Shown piece by piece: positions 35,456-46,871 of a stretch of 64,000 bases of DNA. The stretch covers positions 64,081,312-64,145,311 of the forward strand of contig CM057826.1 in the NCBI GenBank assembly GCA_030068075.1, in the 5' to 3' direction. The stretch is from Paguma larvata. Taxonomy: Eukaryota > Chordata > Mammalia > Carnivora > Viverridae. Both the position numbers and the translations under genes were made by a program. The notes below the pieces were generated by a model. The model worked only from the letters and a program-made list of their open reading frames with translations, searched no databases and had not been told where the DNA came from. How positions within the stretch are numbered: position 1 is the first letter of the stretch; every line of letters begins with the position of its first letter.

Positions 35456-36415
35456 ATCTCTTTTTCATATGGGCTAACCTTATTTTTCCTATTGGCTCTA
35501 ATCAAGGTGTACTGTCATACTTCCCCCTCCCCTCCTCCTTCCTATCCTAGGTTAGGTTCCCATTAGCTTCTTTCCTCCAGAAAACATCCTGACATTGGAG
35601 GGTGAGTGGGGAGGTCTCTGAGGCACTGCATGAGCCACGTTGAAGCCCATGCTTTAAAGCCCATATACATTTCACTTGGAACATATGAACTGAAGTCAAC
35701 AGTCCGATTTTAAAAACTCACACTGGATAGTTGATCTGATTCCCGAGTCTGTGGCAAAGACAGGCCTACTGAAAGGACTGTACATGAAAGCAAGCAAGCC
35801 CAAGCTCTAAAAATGCATTTACTATGGGGCCATTAGTTATAGAGGCTAATAGACCTTCCGGGTTATTAACTCCTGGAGATAGAAATTGGGCAGCCTTAGG
35901 AAAAAGAAAAGGAAAAGCCATTTATTTATAAAAGGATTCCTCTTTCGTCTCTCCACATTGGAGAAAAAAGTTTGATATTTTTCGTTCTGAATAATTATCC
36001 CTGTACAGTGAATGGGTTAGACTAGGCAATGTCTAAAACCAACTTCCACTTTGAAAGCTGTATGATCCCATTCTGTCTAAATACTCTGCTCTGGCCATTT
36101 TGTTTTATACACCATTGTATGAACATGCCATGTGCATTCCTTAGTTGAGTGGCTTAACTTACTTTGTCTCCAGCCTGAATACTCTAGAAGGGGGATTTCT
36201 AGATCCAAATACTTGGAGATTTTTGAGGCTCTTGTTTCTTGTTTTGAGCCAAATATTTTTTAGATAGGCTGCTCTGTAGAATAATGGTTCATGCTTTGGT
36301 TTTTGAATTAGGAGAGCTTTGGTCAAATCCTTATCTTCCACTTACCAGCCATGATGAGGGCTTACTTACTTCCAGTCCCTTCATTTCTTACCTACTTTCC
36401 TTATAGTGTCATTAT
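35456..36415. other. Unassigned intronic sequence
   Basis: No exon or named repeat recognised. Confidence 0.45.
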
Positions 36416-36512
36416 GGAGACTACCTGAAACATTGTGTGAGATAATAAATGTTTGTTTGAAGCCACTAAGTCTTGGAATAATCTGTTGTACAGCAGTAGA
36501 GCCCCATAGTTG
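36416..36512 (+). repeat. MLT1 LTR 3' remnant
   Basis: 'GAGATAATAAATGTTTGTTTGAAGCCACTAAGTCTTGG...TACAGCAGTAGA' is the 3' end of a sense MLT1-type LTR. The rest of the LTR is too diverged to delimit. Confidence 0.65.
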
Positions 36513-36734
36513 TCCTCTAATGTTCTATAGATGTCTGAGTGTTTAAAAATTAAAAAAACTTCAATACAACTTTCTAAAACAAGTATATATCAGAAAGAAA
36601 CTGCTTATGGAGGCTATATAGCAAAAATAAAGTAAAAATATGTAGGCAATATAGTAAAAGTATGAAATGATTTTCTAACAGTGGCATTTTTTCATATTTA
36701 AACATTGAGAGATGCAGAATTCATTTATCAGAGC

Positions 36735-36955
36735 TTACTTATAAGGTTTAGAGTCAGACAGCCCTAGTTTTGCATTTTGACTCCATCCTCTCCTTAGTGT
36801 GTGAAACTGGACTGGTTGCTTAGCCTCTAAATTTCCTTAAGTTACCTCCTTTGTAAATCACTGGTGGTTTAATACCTGCTATCAATTCTAGCGTTGTTAT
36901 GAGGATCAAATGTGATAATATTTATGACAGTAAGTGCTTATGCAATGTCAGTATT
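36735..36955 (+). repeat. MIR (sense)
   Basis: 'TTTAGAGTCAGACAGCCCTAG', 'GTTGCTTAGCCTCTAAATTTCC' and 'TTGTTATGAGGATCAAATG' follow MIR order. Confidence 0.75.
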
Positions 36956-36975
36956 ACAGAGTTCATTAGGATTTA

Positions 36976-37195
36976 TTTATTTATTTATTTTTTAATGTTT
37001 ATTTATTTTTGAGAGACATAGAGACAGAGCGTGAGCAGGGGAAGGGCAGAGAGAGAGATACAGAATCTGAAGCAGGCACCAGGCTCTGAGGAGCCGTCAG
37101 CACAGAGTCCGATGTGGGGCTCGAACTCACAGACCGCGAGATCATGACCCGAGCCGAAGTCGGCCGCTTAACCGACTGAGCCACCCAGGCGCCCC
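36976..37195 (-). repeat. CanSINE, felid type, young (antisense)
   Basis: Close to the felid consensus, with CpG-rich head 'GACCGCGAGATCATGACC...GAGCCACCCAGGCGCCCC'. Perfect 13-bp TSD TCATTAGGATTTA at 36963-36975 and 37196-37208. Retained CpGs imply recent insertion. Confidence 0.96.
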
Positions 37196-37559
37196 TCATT
37201 AGGATTTAAAAAAATACTTTTAAATGCCAATACAAATCCATTTTTATACAGGGAAATAACAAGTTTGAACAAAACCAATTTCTCATATTAGAAAATGTGA
37301 GTTTTGATTTTTAAATTATTGTACTTTATTTTATTTCCCCCCCTCCTCTTGTGCTCCGAACCTCCTGGTAAGCCCCAGACATTTTTTTTTTTTTTTTCTG
37401 TGTCCAACAGTTCTCTTCTGGGGTATGAAGTTACTTTAGTATATAAGCTTATAGCTCATTAAATTAAAGAACCAACTGCTTCAGAGGCCCACAAGCCAAT
37501 AATTTACTCTTAAGTGTGTGTTTACATTTAAGAACTCATAGCAAGGGGCTAAAAGGGGA

Positions 37560-37775
37560 GAGTAATGAGCCTGGAGACTCCCCGAGCTGTCCCGAACTGG
37601 CAGGGTTCCACATTCCTGCTCTGTTTTCCTGGGTCTAACCGGGATGCCTTTTGAATATTAAAGATGGCCGTTGTGCGTACACGCAGCGCTGGAGAGCTAG
37701 AGCGCAGGGAGCGAAGGGCTCCCGGAGCTGAGCCTGCACACAGTAATTGACCAGGTGGATGTGAAGGCTGGACCC
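37560..37775. promoter_or_regulatory. CpG-enriched islet with YY1-like motif (candidate element)
   Basis: Within AT-rich intron there is a short patch with unusual CpG density around 37660-37745 ('GTGCGTACACGCAGCGCTGG', 'GCGCAGGGAGCGAAGGGCTC'). An AAGATGGCCG motif, close to the YY1 consensus, lies at 37661-37670. It is not part of a recognised repeat. Candidate enhancer or alternative promoter; inference only. Confidence 0.35.
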
Positions 37776-37890
37776 GGTCTTTGAGAGAGGTGGGGCATGG
37801 AGCAGCATCTTGTGTCAGGGCTGCGGTGGACTTGAGCTTTTCCTGTACGCCGCTGTCTCTTCCTCACCCTATCTTATCTTTCCTTCCGTC

Positions 37891-38058
37891 TAGTGGTGCT
37901 GACCCCTGAATGCACAGTGCAGTCACCCGGGGGACCTTTGAAAACCAACCAGAGTTTCTGATTCAAGTGGACTGGCTGGGATCTGAGCTTGAGTAACGTT
38001 AGAAAAAAAAACCTCCCCTCAGTGATTGAGCTGCACCCCAGGACCTGAAAGTCAGGAA
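37891..38058 (+). mobile_element. MER5A-like DNA transposon remnant
   Basis: 'TAGTGGTGCTGACCCCTGAATGCACAG...CCAGAGTTTCTGATTCAAGTGG' parallels the MER5 family. Diverged; termini uncertain. Confidence 0.6.
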
Positions 38059-38417
38059 CCTAAGCCTGGTGGGTTGGCAGATCTCTGCTTCCAGATTTAG
38101 CCTTTCAGGCTCCTCCCTTCCACTTCACCTCCTTTAAATCTGTGTATTTAAGGCTTGACTCTGGCATCAGGTCTGCACTGTACTTTTAAACTACTGTCTT
38201 CGACTGCTTGTCCTTTTTATTTGGTCAGAAGGAAAGAGATTTATTTTTGTGAGAATTCGCAGGCTGTAACCAGATACAGTAAGGGTAAGTTGTTAGTCTG
38301 CCCTGTTGAATTTTGAATTAATTTAATGATCTGTGAATTTCTGCTGAAACAATTTGAATTTCTAAGTCCCCTCTGGGACATGGCCCCTAGAGACAAACTC
38401 TTGGGGTTTGGTATCTT

Positions 38418-38550
38418 TTTTTTTTTTAACTTATTTTTTAAATTTACATCCAAGTTAGTTAGCATATGGTGCAACAATGATTTCAGGAGTAGTTTCCTTA
38501 ATGCCCCTTACCCATTTAGCCCATTCCCCCTCCCACAAACCCTTCAGTAA
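38418..38550 (-). mobile_element. Young 5'-truncated felid L1 3' end
   Basis: Antisense carnivore L1 3' terminus: poly-T at left, then 'AATTTACATCCAAGTTAGTT', 'GTGCAACAATGATTTCAGGAG' and 'CCCATTCCCCCTCCCAC'. Perfect 18-bp TSD CTTGGGGTTTGGTATCTT at 38400-38417 and 38551-38568. Only 133 bp were inserted; no coding sequence. Confidence 0.95.
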
Positions 38551-38568
38551 CTTGGGGTTTGGTATCTT

Positions 38569-39885
38569 AAAATTTCTTCTACCAGGCCTGCGCAGTAATA
38601 AAAGATTGAGAAGGTTTACTTTTTCCTCCCTTTATTATTGTTGCTAAAAACTGGGTGGGTAACTTTTATATTGCATAAGTTGAGAAGGTGGAAGATTAAG
38701 AATGTATTTAATGAGTTCTGAATAAATCTCTTAGAGTTAACCTGAATTTCTAATTTTTCTCTTGAAGGTGATAGTATCATAACACCAGCATTTTAGCAAA
38801 ACATACAATGTACAGAACTCTCTCATTTACAATCTCATTCACAGATAGTGTGGAAGCTTTCTAAATATGCACTTTGGAAGACTTCATGATAAATCTAAAT
38901 GTTATTTCATAATTATTTAACATAGTTTCTTTATAATATTACCACCTGGTAAGAAATTCAGTTAGTAGTCCAGTCCACCGAAGTCTGACACTTGTTTGTA
39001 GTGGCAATATCTTTACCTTTGAGATACTTAAAGTGGTAGGAGGGCCTTGGAGCTCTGATGGCAGCTGGGGCGTCCTGTTGGGATGGTGGTCTGAATGTGC
39101 TCAGGGAGGGCACCTGTGTTGTTATGATCAGCATCGGGTACGGGGTGTTCACACAGCTGCCTTAATCACTCGTTGAAGCTAGGAGTGGCCAAGCCAGTGC
39201 CATGAGAGTCAGCCTAGGGACCTTTCTGAGCAAAGTAGGTAGAGTCCAAGTGGAGAGAGCATTAATGACACTGCACCCTGAGCAGTGCTGGACCTTAAAC
39301 TGGTCCCTTAGGAACACTTGCTGCTAGAGCTGAAGGGCAGGCAACCTTCAGGCCTTCTCCCAAGGCTCCTGCTCTCCTTGGTGACTGAGTAGCGGTGTCT
39401 TTGCAAAATCTCAGCCCTTTTATGACCTCTTTAGTTCCAGTAGAAAGGGAGATCTTTCCCTTAGGCTTTTGGTTTTCATATCAAATGTGAGGCCAGGTGG
39501 ACACATACACTCAAGGTATCCAGGTAGCAGTTGGTACCTTCTCTCATGGTTTGTGTTTGTTTTTTCCTCATCATCTTTTTAGCTAACACTGGGACCCACT
39601 GGTAGGCTCTGTCAAGGGCAAAGTCAATGTGGAGTGGGTAGCAGAGGGAAAGAATCAATCATCATCTTGTTTATTTCTCCCCTAACTCAATTGTATTTGG
39701 TTTCTTGTAGGAGAATCCTTTTTCATTCCCACTGAGCCTAGTTTACCAAAGTCCTGACTATAGTATCTTCCTTTAATCGACTACCCAGCTGATGTACTGA
39801 ATCTATAACCTTAATTTTGAGATGTATCCTATACTTATGTTCCTAAAAACAGGACTAAAAAGAAAGTTGATACCAGAGTTTGTTT
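38569..39885. other. Unassigned intronic sequence
   Basis: About 1.3 kb without a recognised exon or named repeat. Confidence 0.5.
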
Positions 39886-39912
39886 GCTTTTTTTTAAATT
39901 TACTTATTTTTA

Positions 39913-40114
39913 ATTTTTTAATGTTTATTTTTAAGAGAGAGAGAGACAGAGTGTGAGTAGAGGAGGGGCAGAGAAAGGAGACAGAATCCGAGGCAGGCTC
40001 CAGGCTCTGAGCTATCAGCACAGAGCCCGATGCGGGGCTCGAACTCACAATCCGTGAGATCATGACCTGAGCCGAAGTCGGACACTTAACCGACTGAGCC
40101 ACCCAGGCGCCCCT
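39913..40114 (-). repeat. CanSINE, felid type, nested in another SINE
   Basis: Near-consensus reverse SINE inserted into the tail of an older one. TSD ATTTACTTATTTTTA lies at 39898-39912 and 40118-40132. Confidence 0.94.
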
Positions 40115-40300
40115 AACATTTACTTATTTTTAGAGAAAGAGAGCATGATCAGGGGAAGAGAGAGAGAATACCAAGCAGGGCTCCACACTGTCAGTGCAGA
40201 GCCTGATGTGGGGCTTGAACTCGTGAACCAACCGTGAGGTCATGACCTGAGCTGAAACCAAGTGTCCAAGGCTCAGCTGACTGAGACATCCAGGCACCCC
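40115..40300 (-). repeat. Older CanSINE (antisense), host of nested SINE
   Basis: Diverged reverse SINE whose tail continues to the left as 39886-39912. TACCAGA direct repeats at 39871-39877 and 40303-40309 bracket the composite. Confidence 0.9.
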
Positions 40301-40309
40301 AATACCAGA

Positions 40310-42466
40310 AATTCATTTAAAAACTTTATTTCTATAATATGTCCTAAAGTCAGTTCTCAGTCCAATCTTTTATGCCTTTCACAGCTCAGAGTGTGACAGT
40401 TAAATCTAATAATCATTTATTGGATTAAAACAACCTGGAAAACTCAATTACCCAGAAAACATCATTCCCTGAGCATTCTTTTAAATCAATATTGTGCATA
40501 TAGATGAACTCAGAAATCTCTCTCTTCCTTAAAATAATTACTGTAGATGTGTATGCCTTTTAAAATCTATTGAAATCAACATTATTAATTTTTAAGCTAA
40601 TAAAATTTATTACTGAAGGTTTGTCCCATTGGGAATAACTTAGGATCAGACAGAAGTAATTTGCTGTAACAATATTTCATTTTAGGTTTGAGCATTTTTA
40701 TGGGCTGGGTTTACAAGGCTAGTACTTCAGAGGCTGTTGATTTCTTCACTGTGCATTTCTAGGATTTAAACTTATGGCGCCCCTTCGTGGGCGATAGTGC
40801 TTTGTCAGGTATTAGTGCAAACAGCTGTGCTTATTAAAGACCTGACTAAAGGGAGGAAGGGATGCAAGGCTTTGCTTCATTCCATCATGCCTTTTAAAAA
40901 TGTAAAATGCTAGGGTTGAATTCATTATTAAAATAGCTAGAAATAAGTGTAATTAAAAAGACTAATTAAGCCATATTAAAAAGTTAATTATTCAGCTAAC
41001 TATGAACTCACAACTTCATTTATTTCTGAGATAGTAGAGATCAGAAGAAGAAAGGAGTAACATCCTAGTTATAAATAAATCAATACATGTTGCCCACATT
41101 ATATTCAGAAACATTGTCCCAATTTGGAACACCCACTGGGAGCTTGTGAAATTGGAAACTTATCTCTGAGTGATATGTTTTTGAAGTTTTGAGAAATACA
41201 AATTTAAATATATAAAAGCTTGTGAGGTTGGATATTACCCATTTCTGTTTTCCTCTTTTGATTTTTGTGTCCTTTGGTCCATTGGGTCTTCTAAAATGTG
41301 CTGGATTAGGCTATAGTTTTAATTCTTTTAATAACGAGTAACTCCAGTGGATCAAAATACAGAGACTGGTCATTGGATTTTTTTTCCCTCTTTCTTTTAT
41401 TATTTTTTTTTAATCGACTATGTTTTTGGCATTAGGTAACGGGGTTTATTTTTCTGCCAAAATAGCATGTCTGGAGGCTGGCAGTTAAGGATTGGTTCAG
41501 AGCTTTTAAGGATGCAGGGCTCTGGAGTGGCTTTTCTTCGAGTTGTTCAGCCTTTTTCTCATGATTGCTTGGGGTGGATAAAAGCTGATTAACCCGCTTT
41601 GGGATTCCGTATTACCTTAATGGTTTTTCCTACCCTACCCATGCTTTCCTGTGCCTTTGTTAGACTTTTTTCAAATTACCCAAATTTAGTCTGCTATGTG
41701 TTTCTTCCTTGGGCCCTGTTACAGACATGTCTCTTTTTATCAGAGATGAGCATTCTCCCCAGAAGCCCCACATCGTGGTCAGAGTTCCTTTCCTACTGGC
41801 CACGACTGGTCACGTTCAAGCTCTAGGCTGTGGAGGGTACCTGACAGGGTCTAGAGCCGTGCGGCCTCTGCCGGCAAGGTCATCACCAGGTCTTTATAGA
41901 AAGTAAAACTGAAACCAAATCCAAGGATCGTTTGAGCTATTTCTAGCCTTTTTCCACTGAGGGAAGCCTCAGTGTGCTGAGGGGTCATGAGGCCATGCAA
42001 TGACGAGGACCAACCACAAAGGGAAACTCACAGATAACACTCTAGCATATGGATATGGATAGGGCAGCTCTGTGTAGTATTGAGGCCGAGGCAAAAATTC
42101 ATTTACTGTCCATGCTGAAATCTCTTCAAATCCAGACAAAATCCTTTATGACTTTTCTTTTTCTTCAGTAAACAAAGGAGTTTAAAGCAAGGTTTTGACA
42201 GGTTACTCATTCTTCCTTAGTTTGAAAATGCAGATACCAATACTATCTTCCAGGTAATGTAAACTTTCCACTCTCATCTGTTTTCATGAGAAGGAAAAAA
42301 TTAGTATTTGCCTGTGGCAGGAAGTTCTCAGGCCTGAAATGAGGATTTTACTAACCATCTGTTTTACAGGAAGGTTATCTTTTTATTTTTAATAGTAGAG
42401 TCAGCCGTGATCTACACGTTAATTGTGGACATGTTTACCATTTTTTGCCTTTAAACTCAGGTTTAA
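40310..42466. other. Unassigned intronic sequence
   Basis: About 2.2 kb of AT-rich DNA with no recognised exon or named repeat. Confidence 0.45.
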
Positions 42467-42478
42467 AAAGTTCTAATA

Positions 42479-42708
42479 TAAAAAAAATTTTTTTTCGTTT
42501 ATTTCGAGAGAGAGGGAGAGAGAGAGAGAGACAGAGAGAGAAAGCAGGGGAGGGACAGAAAGAAAGGGACAGAGAGAGAATCCTAAGCAGGCTCTGAGCT
42601 GTCAGTGTGGAGCCTGATGTGGAGCTTGAACTCACAAACTGTGAGATCATGACCTGAACCAAAATCAAGAGTCAGAGGTTCAACTGACTGAGCCACCCAG
42701 GTGCCCCC
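42479..42708 (-). repeat. CanSINE (antisense), first of same-site pair
   Basis: Reverse SINE with long GAGA tract. It shares its target repeat A(A/G)AAGTTCTAAT (about 42467-42477 and 42709-42720) with the next SINE. Confidence 0.92.
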
Positions 42709-42720
42709 AGAAGTTCTAAT

Positions 42721-42963
42721 TAAAAAAATTTTTTTAAATGTTTATTTATTTTTGAGAGAGATTGAGAGAGAGAGAGGGAGAGAGAGAGAGAGACAGAGTG
42801 CAAGTGGGGGAGGGGCAGAGAGAGAGGGAGACACAGAATCTGAAGCAGGATCTGGCTCTGAGCTAAGCACAGAGCCGGACGCGGAGCTCCATCTCACGAA
42901 CCATAAGATCATGACCTGAGCTGAAGTCAGGCGCTTAACCAACTGAGCCACCCAGGCACCCCG
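42721..42963 (-). repeat. CanSINE (antisense), second of same-site pair
   Basis: Reverse felid-type SINE with expanded GA-rich region. TSD AGAAGTTCTAAT lies at 42709-42720 and 42964-42975. Confidence 0.94.
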
Positions 42964-43074
42964 AGAAGTTCTAATTTTTAATGTAATTATATCTATGATT
43001 ATTTTTCTTTTTGGATTTTTTAAGTGTTTCTCAGGTGAAATCTTCTTTTGGAGCAGTCATCTACATTTTCATCT

Positions 43075-43965
43075 TTTTTTGGTAACAGCTTTGTGATACA
43101 ATGCCCACATTATGGCATTAGAGAGTTGTGTGACCGTCACCATAATCAACTGTAGAATATCTTTATCACCTTGAAAAGGAATCTTTACTCTTCAGCTGTC
43201 ACCCCCAAAATCCTCCTCCACCCCTAGTCTCCTTTCCCTATAGCTTGGCCTACACTGGACACTTACATAAACTAAATCATAAAATAAATTGTCTTTTGAG
43301 AATTTCATTTAGCATAATGTTTTCAAAATTCAACCATGGTATAGCATCTGTTAGTACTTCATTACTATGGCTATCTTCATTTTTTTCATTTTTGCATTTG
43401 ACTTTCATTCTGTCTAGAGTTTATTTTGATGCATGTAGATACAAATTACTTATATACTGATGAGTAACTATTCCAGTATAATTTGTTGACTCTTCATTTA
43501 CTTTATTTAAATCAAATGTTAGACATAGGATTTAGTTCAGATTTTTTCCTTTTATTGATCAGTCTGTTACTGTACCATTAGTTGTCTGAGTTACTGTTGA
43601 TTTAGAATATATTTTACTCTTCACTCTTCTAACCTATTTGAATTGTTTTTAAGCAGTTCTCTCATGGTTTCTTTTTTCTGTTTTCTTTAAGCCTTAAAGT
43701 ACTTTGTCTTTTTAAAAATTCTCATTAGGATTTAAATCTGATTGTGGTAAACCTGTAATTTTTGTTTTGGAAGAATTGTATTTAGACTGGGCATTCAGCA
43801 ACAAGCTATGACTCTCCATACAAATTTTCTTCTACATCTTCCAGTGAAGTTTATAGTCTTTTGTCATTGAAATCTTACATCTTTCTTTTTAGGGTCATTT
43901 CTAAAGTCACATTTTTGTTACCTTTTGAATGCAAATTTTATTTCATTCCTTTTTTTTTTTTAAAG
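43075..43965 (-). mobile_element. Old L1 3' region (antisense)
   Basis: 'AGAGTTGTGTGACCGTCACC', 'TTTAGCATAATGTTTTCAAAATTCAACCATGG' and the following ORF2-like antisense text mark an old L1. Heavily decayed. Confidence 0.7.
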
Positions 43966-44017
43966 CAGAGTGTTGCTGGCATATATGAAAGCTAGAGAAG
44001 AGATTTTCTCTATTTTT

Positions 44018-44249
44018 TTTATTTAAAAATTTTGTATTTTTATTTATTTTTGAGAAAGAAAGAGAGCGACAGAGTGTGAGAGGGGGAGGGGCAGAGAGAG
44101 GGAGACACAGAATCTGAAGCAGGCTCCATGTTCTGAACTGTCAGCACAGAACCAGACACGGGGCTCAAACTCATGCGCTGCGAGATCATGACCTGAGCCT
44201 AAGTTGGATGCTTAATTGCTTAACCTACTGAGCCACCCAGGCACCCCTT
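44018..44249 (-). repeat. CanSINE (antisense)
   Basis: Reverse SINE with an 11-bp internal duplication-like 'TTAATTGCTTAACCT' near the head. TTCTCTATTT-type repeats flank both ends. Confidence 0.9.
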
Positions 44250-44941
44250 ATTTCTCTATTTCGCTAAACTTGATTATTGGTTGCTCTATCTTTAGTTGAC
44301 TCCTTTGAGTTTTCTTGAATATCTCACATTTTCCAGTCTTTGGGAGTCCTATATTCCCTAAACATCTATATGACATGAAACTGAATGCCCCTCCTACATA
44401 AGTGAAGGGTGTTCATTTACCCTCCTACACACACTTATTTCTAAGGATCCTCTGAGGAAAGTATTGACTTCCCACCCCACCTCCAACTTTTATTGAGTTA
44501 TAATTGACATATAATGTGTAAGCTTAAGATGTACAACATGATGATTTGATAAATTATATATTGCAAAATGATTACCACAGCAGGATTAGTTAATATCTAT
44601 ATCACCTCACATAATTACTGTGGCTTTTTTGTGTATGTGTGGTAAGAATATTTAAAATCTGCTCTTTCAAGTATATGATACAGTTTTGTTAACTGTAGTT
44701 CCCTAGAGCTTACTCATCTTATAAATGCAAGTTTGTACCCTTTGACCAACATCTCCCCATATTCCCCAGCCCCTGGAAACCGTGATTCTACAAATTCAGC
44801 TTTTTAAAGATTCTACATATAAGTTATATACAGTATTTGTCTTTCTCTGAATTACCTCACTTAGTGTATTGCCCTCAGGGTCCATCCATGTTGTCACAAA
44901 TGGCAGGACTTCCTTCTTTCTCATGACAGGATAATATTCTA

Positions 44942-45000
44942 ATGTGTGTGTGTGTGTATAATATGTTTGTGTGTGCATATATATAATATATATATATAAA
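44942..45000. repeat. (TG)n/(TA)n microsatellite
   Basis: Short TG tract followed by TA-rich tract, inside the reverse L1 3' region. Confidence 0.85.
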
Positions 45001-46338
45001 AGCAACCACATCTTTATCCATTCATCCATCTGTAGATATTTAGGTTGTTTCCATGTCTTGTCCATTATAAATATGCTGCAGTGAATATAGGAGTGCAGAG
45101 TTCATTTGACATACTGATTTCATTTCCTTTAGATGGATACTCAGAAGTAGGATCACTGGATCACTGGGTAGTTCTATTTTTAATTTTTGGAGGAAACTTC
45201 ATATTGTTTTCCATGATGGCTATACCAATACACATTCCTACCAACAGTACACGAGGGTTCTATTTTCTCCATGCTCTGGCCAATACTCGTTATCTCTTTT
45301 TCTCTTTGATGATCACCTTTCTAACAGTGTGAGATGACGGTGGTTTTGATTTGCATTTTCCTAATGATTAGTGATGTTGTACACTGATTCATGTACTTGT
45401 CGGCCATTTGTATGTCTTTGGAAAAAATGTCTTTTCAGATTTTCTTATTTTTAAACTTCTAAAATTGAAACTGTTTTGTTTTTGAGTTGTATGAGTTCCT
45501 TGCATATTTTGGATATTAACCGTTTAACATATAGGTTTTCTTTTTATTCATTTGATGGTTTACTTTGCTGTGCACAAACAGTTCAATGTAGTCCCACTTG
45601 TGTGTTTTTGCTTTTGTTGCTTGTGCTTTTGGAATCGTTTCCAAAAAATTGTTGTCACCATCTATGTCAGGGAGCTTTCCCCTGTGTTTTCTTCTAGGAG
45701 TTTTATGGTTTCTAATCTTACATATAAGTCTTTTATCCATTTTAAGTTAATTTTTGCGAGTAAGTTAGGGGCCCTGCTTCATTCTTGTGCAGGTGATTAT
45801 CCAGTTTTATCCAGCACCGTTTATTGAAGGGACTGTTCTTTCCTTATTGAGTATTCTTGGCTCCCTTGTCAAATGTTAGTTGGCTATGTGAGGTTTTACT
45901 TCTGTGCTTTTGATTCCGTTCCATTGATCTGTGTGTCTATTTTTATGCCATACTGTTTGATTACTATAGCTTTGTAATATAGTTTGATATCAAGGAGTAT
46001 TATAACTCTGGCTTTGTTCTTCTTTCTCAGGATTGCTTTGGCTACTCAGGGTTTTTTGTGGTTCCATCCTAATTTTAGGATTATTTTTTCTGTTTCTGTG
46101 AAAAATGCAATGGAAGTTTAGTAGAGATTGCACTGAATCTATTGATGGCTTTGGGTAATATGAACATTTTAGTAATTATTCTTCTGATCCATGAACACAG
46201 GATATCTTTTTATTTATTTGTGTCCTCTTCAGCTTCTTTCATCAAAGTCTTATAGTTTTCAGTGTACAGATCTTTTAGTTCTTGGTTAAATTTACTTAAT
46301 AGTGTTTTATTCCTTTTGATGCTATTGTGAACGGTTAT

Positions 46339-46871
46339 TGTGAGAAGTAAGGGAGATGATTCATTTTCAGAAATACCAAATGAAAGCTGTCCTGTCTAAT
46401 TAACAGCAGGTTACAACCTATTGGAAATACGTATGAACTCCAGCCCCTCTATTTTTTCCCCCCACCCCTTGTGGAGTCCCAAACCCTTACCTTTCACTTC
46501 CCAGGTTTCCCCCCCCTCTCCTTTTCACGAGCTTAGTTTGCAATGAGCTTTGCAATGAGCATACACCGAAGAACAAAGGGAGGAAGGACTGAAAGTCTCT
46601 GCATCACCTCAGGGAATGTACATTTGTTCCAGTCAGGCTACTTCTTGCCTTACATGGGCTTAGGCAATGTGTAGGTCAGGCTGTAACCTCTGTAGTATCA
46701 GCCGATGAGGGCGTTGCATTCTAGGAAATAAGAATTGCCTGCTGTAACTGCCCTTAGTGTGCCTGTCTACCAGATACCCGCTCTTGCAAGAACGTTGATT
46801 AAAGCCTCACTTCACGGTGCTCCGAGTCACTGCGTCTCTCCTTTGGTTGTTTGGTGGGCTTATTTCTCACA
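46339..46871 (+). mobile_element. Solo LTR of an endogenous retrovirus
   Basis: The interval begins TGTGAGAAG and ends TTTCTCACA, so the termini form an 8-bp perfect inverted repeat with TG...CA ends. A perfect 5-bp TSD, GTTAT, flanks it (46334-46338 and 46872-46876). Antisense L1 sequence continues in register on both sides. ATTAAA (46798-46803), about 70 nt from the right end, suggests a + orientation poly(A) signal followed by a U5-like CT-rich segment. No retroviral coding sequence is adjacent, so this is the residue of LTR-LTR recombination. General style suggests class I (gammaretrovirus-like); family not assigned. Confidence 0.9.

Noticed and set aside
45516..45740. Minus-strand ORF with KAQATKAKTHKWDYIEL as a candidate gene
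   Set aside because: It is an L1 ORF2 C-terminal fragment in a dead element with stops and an LTR insertion.
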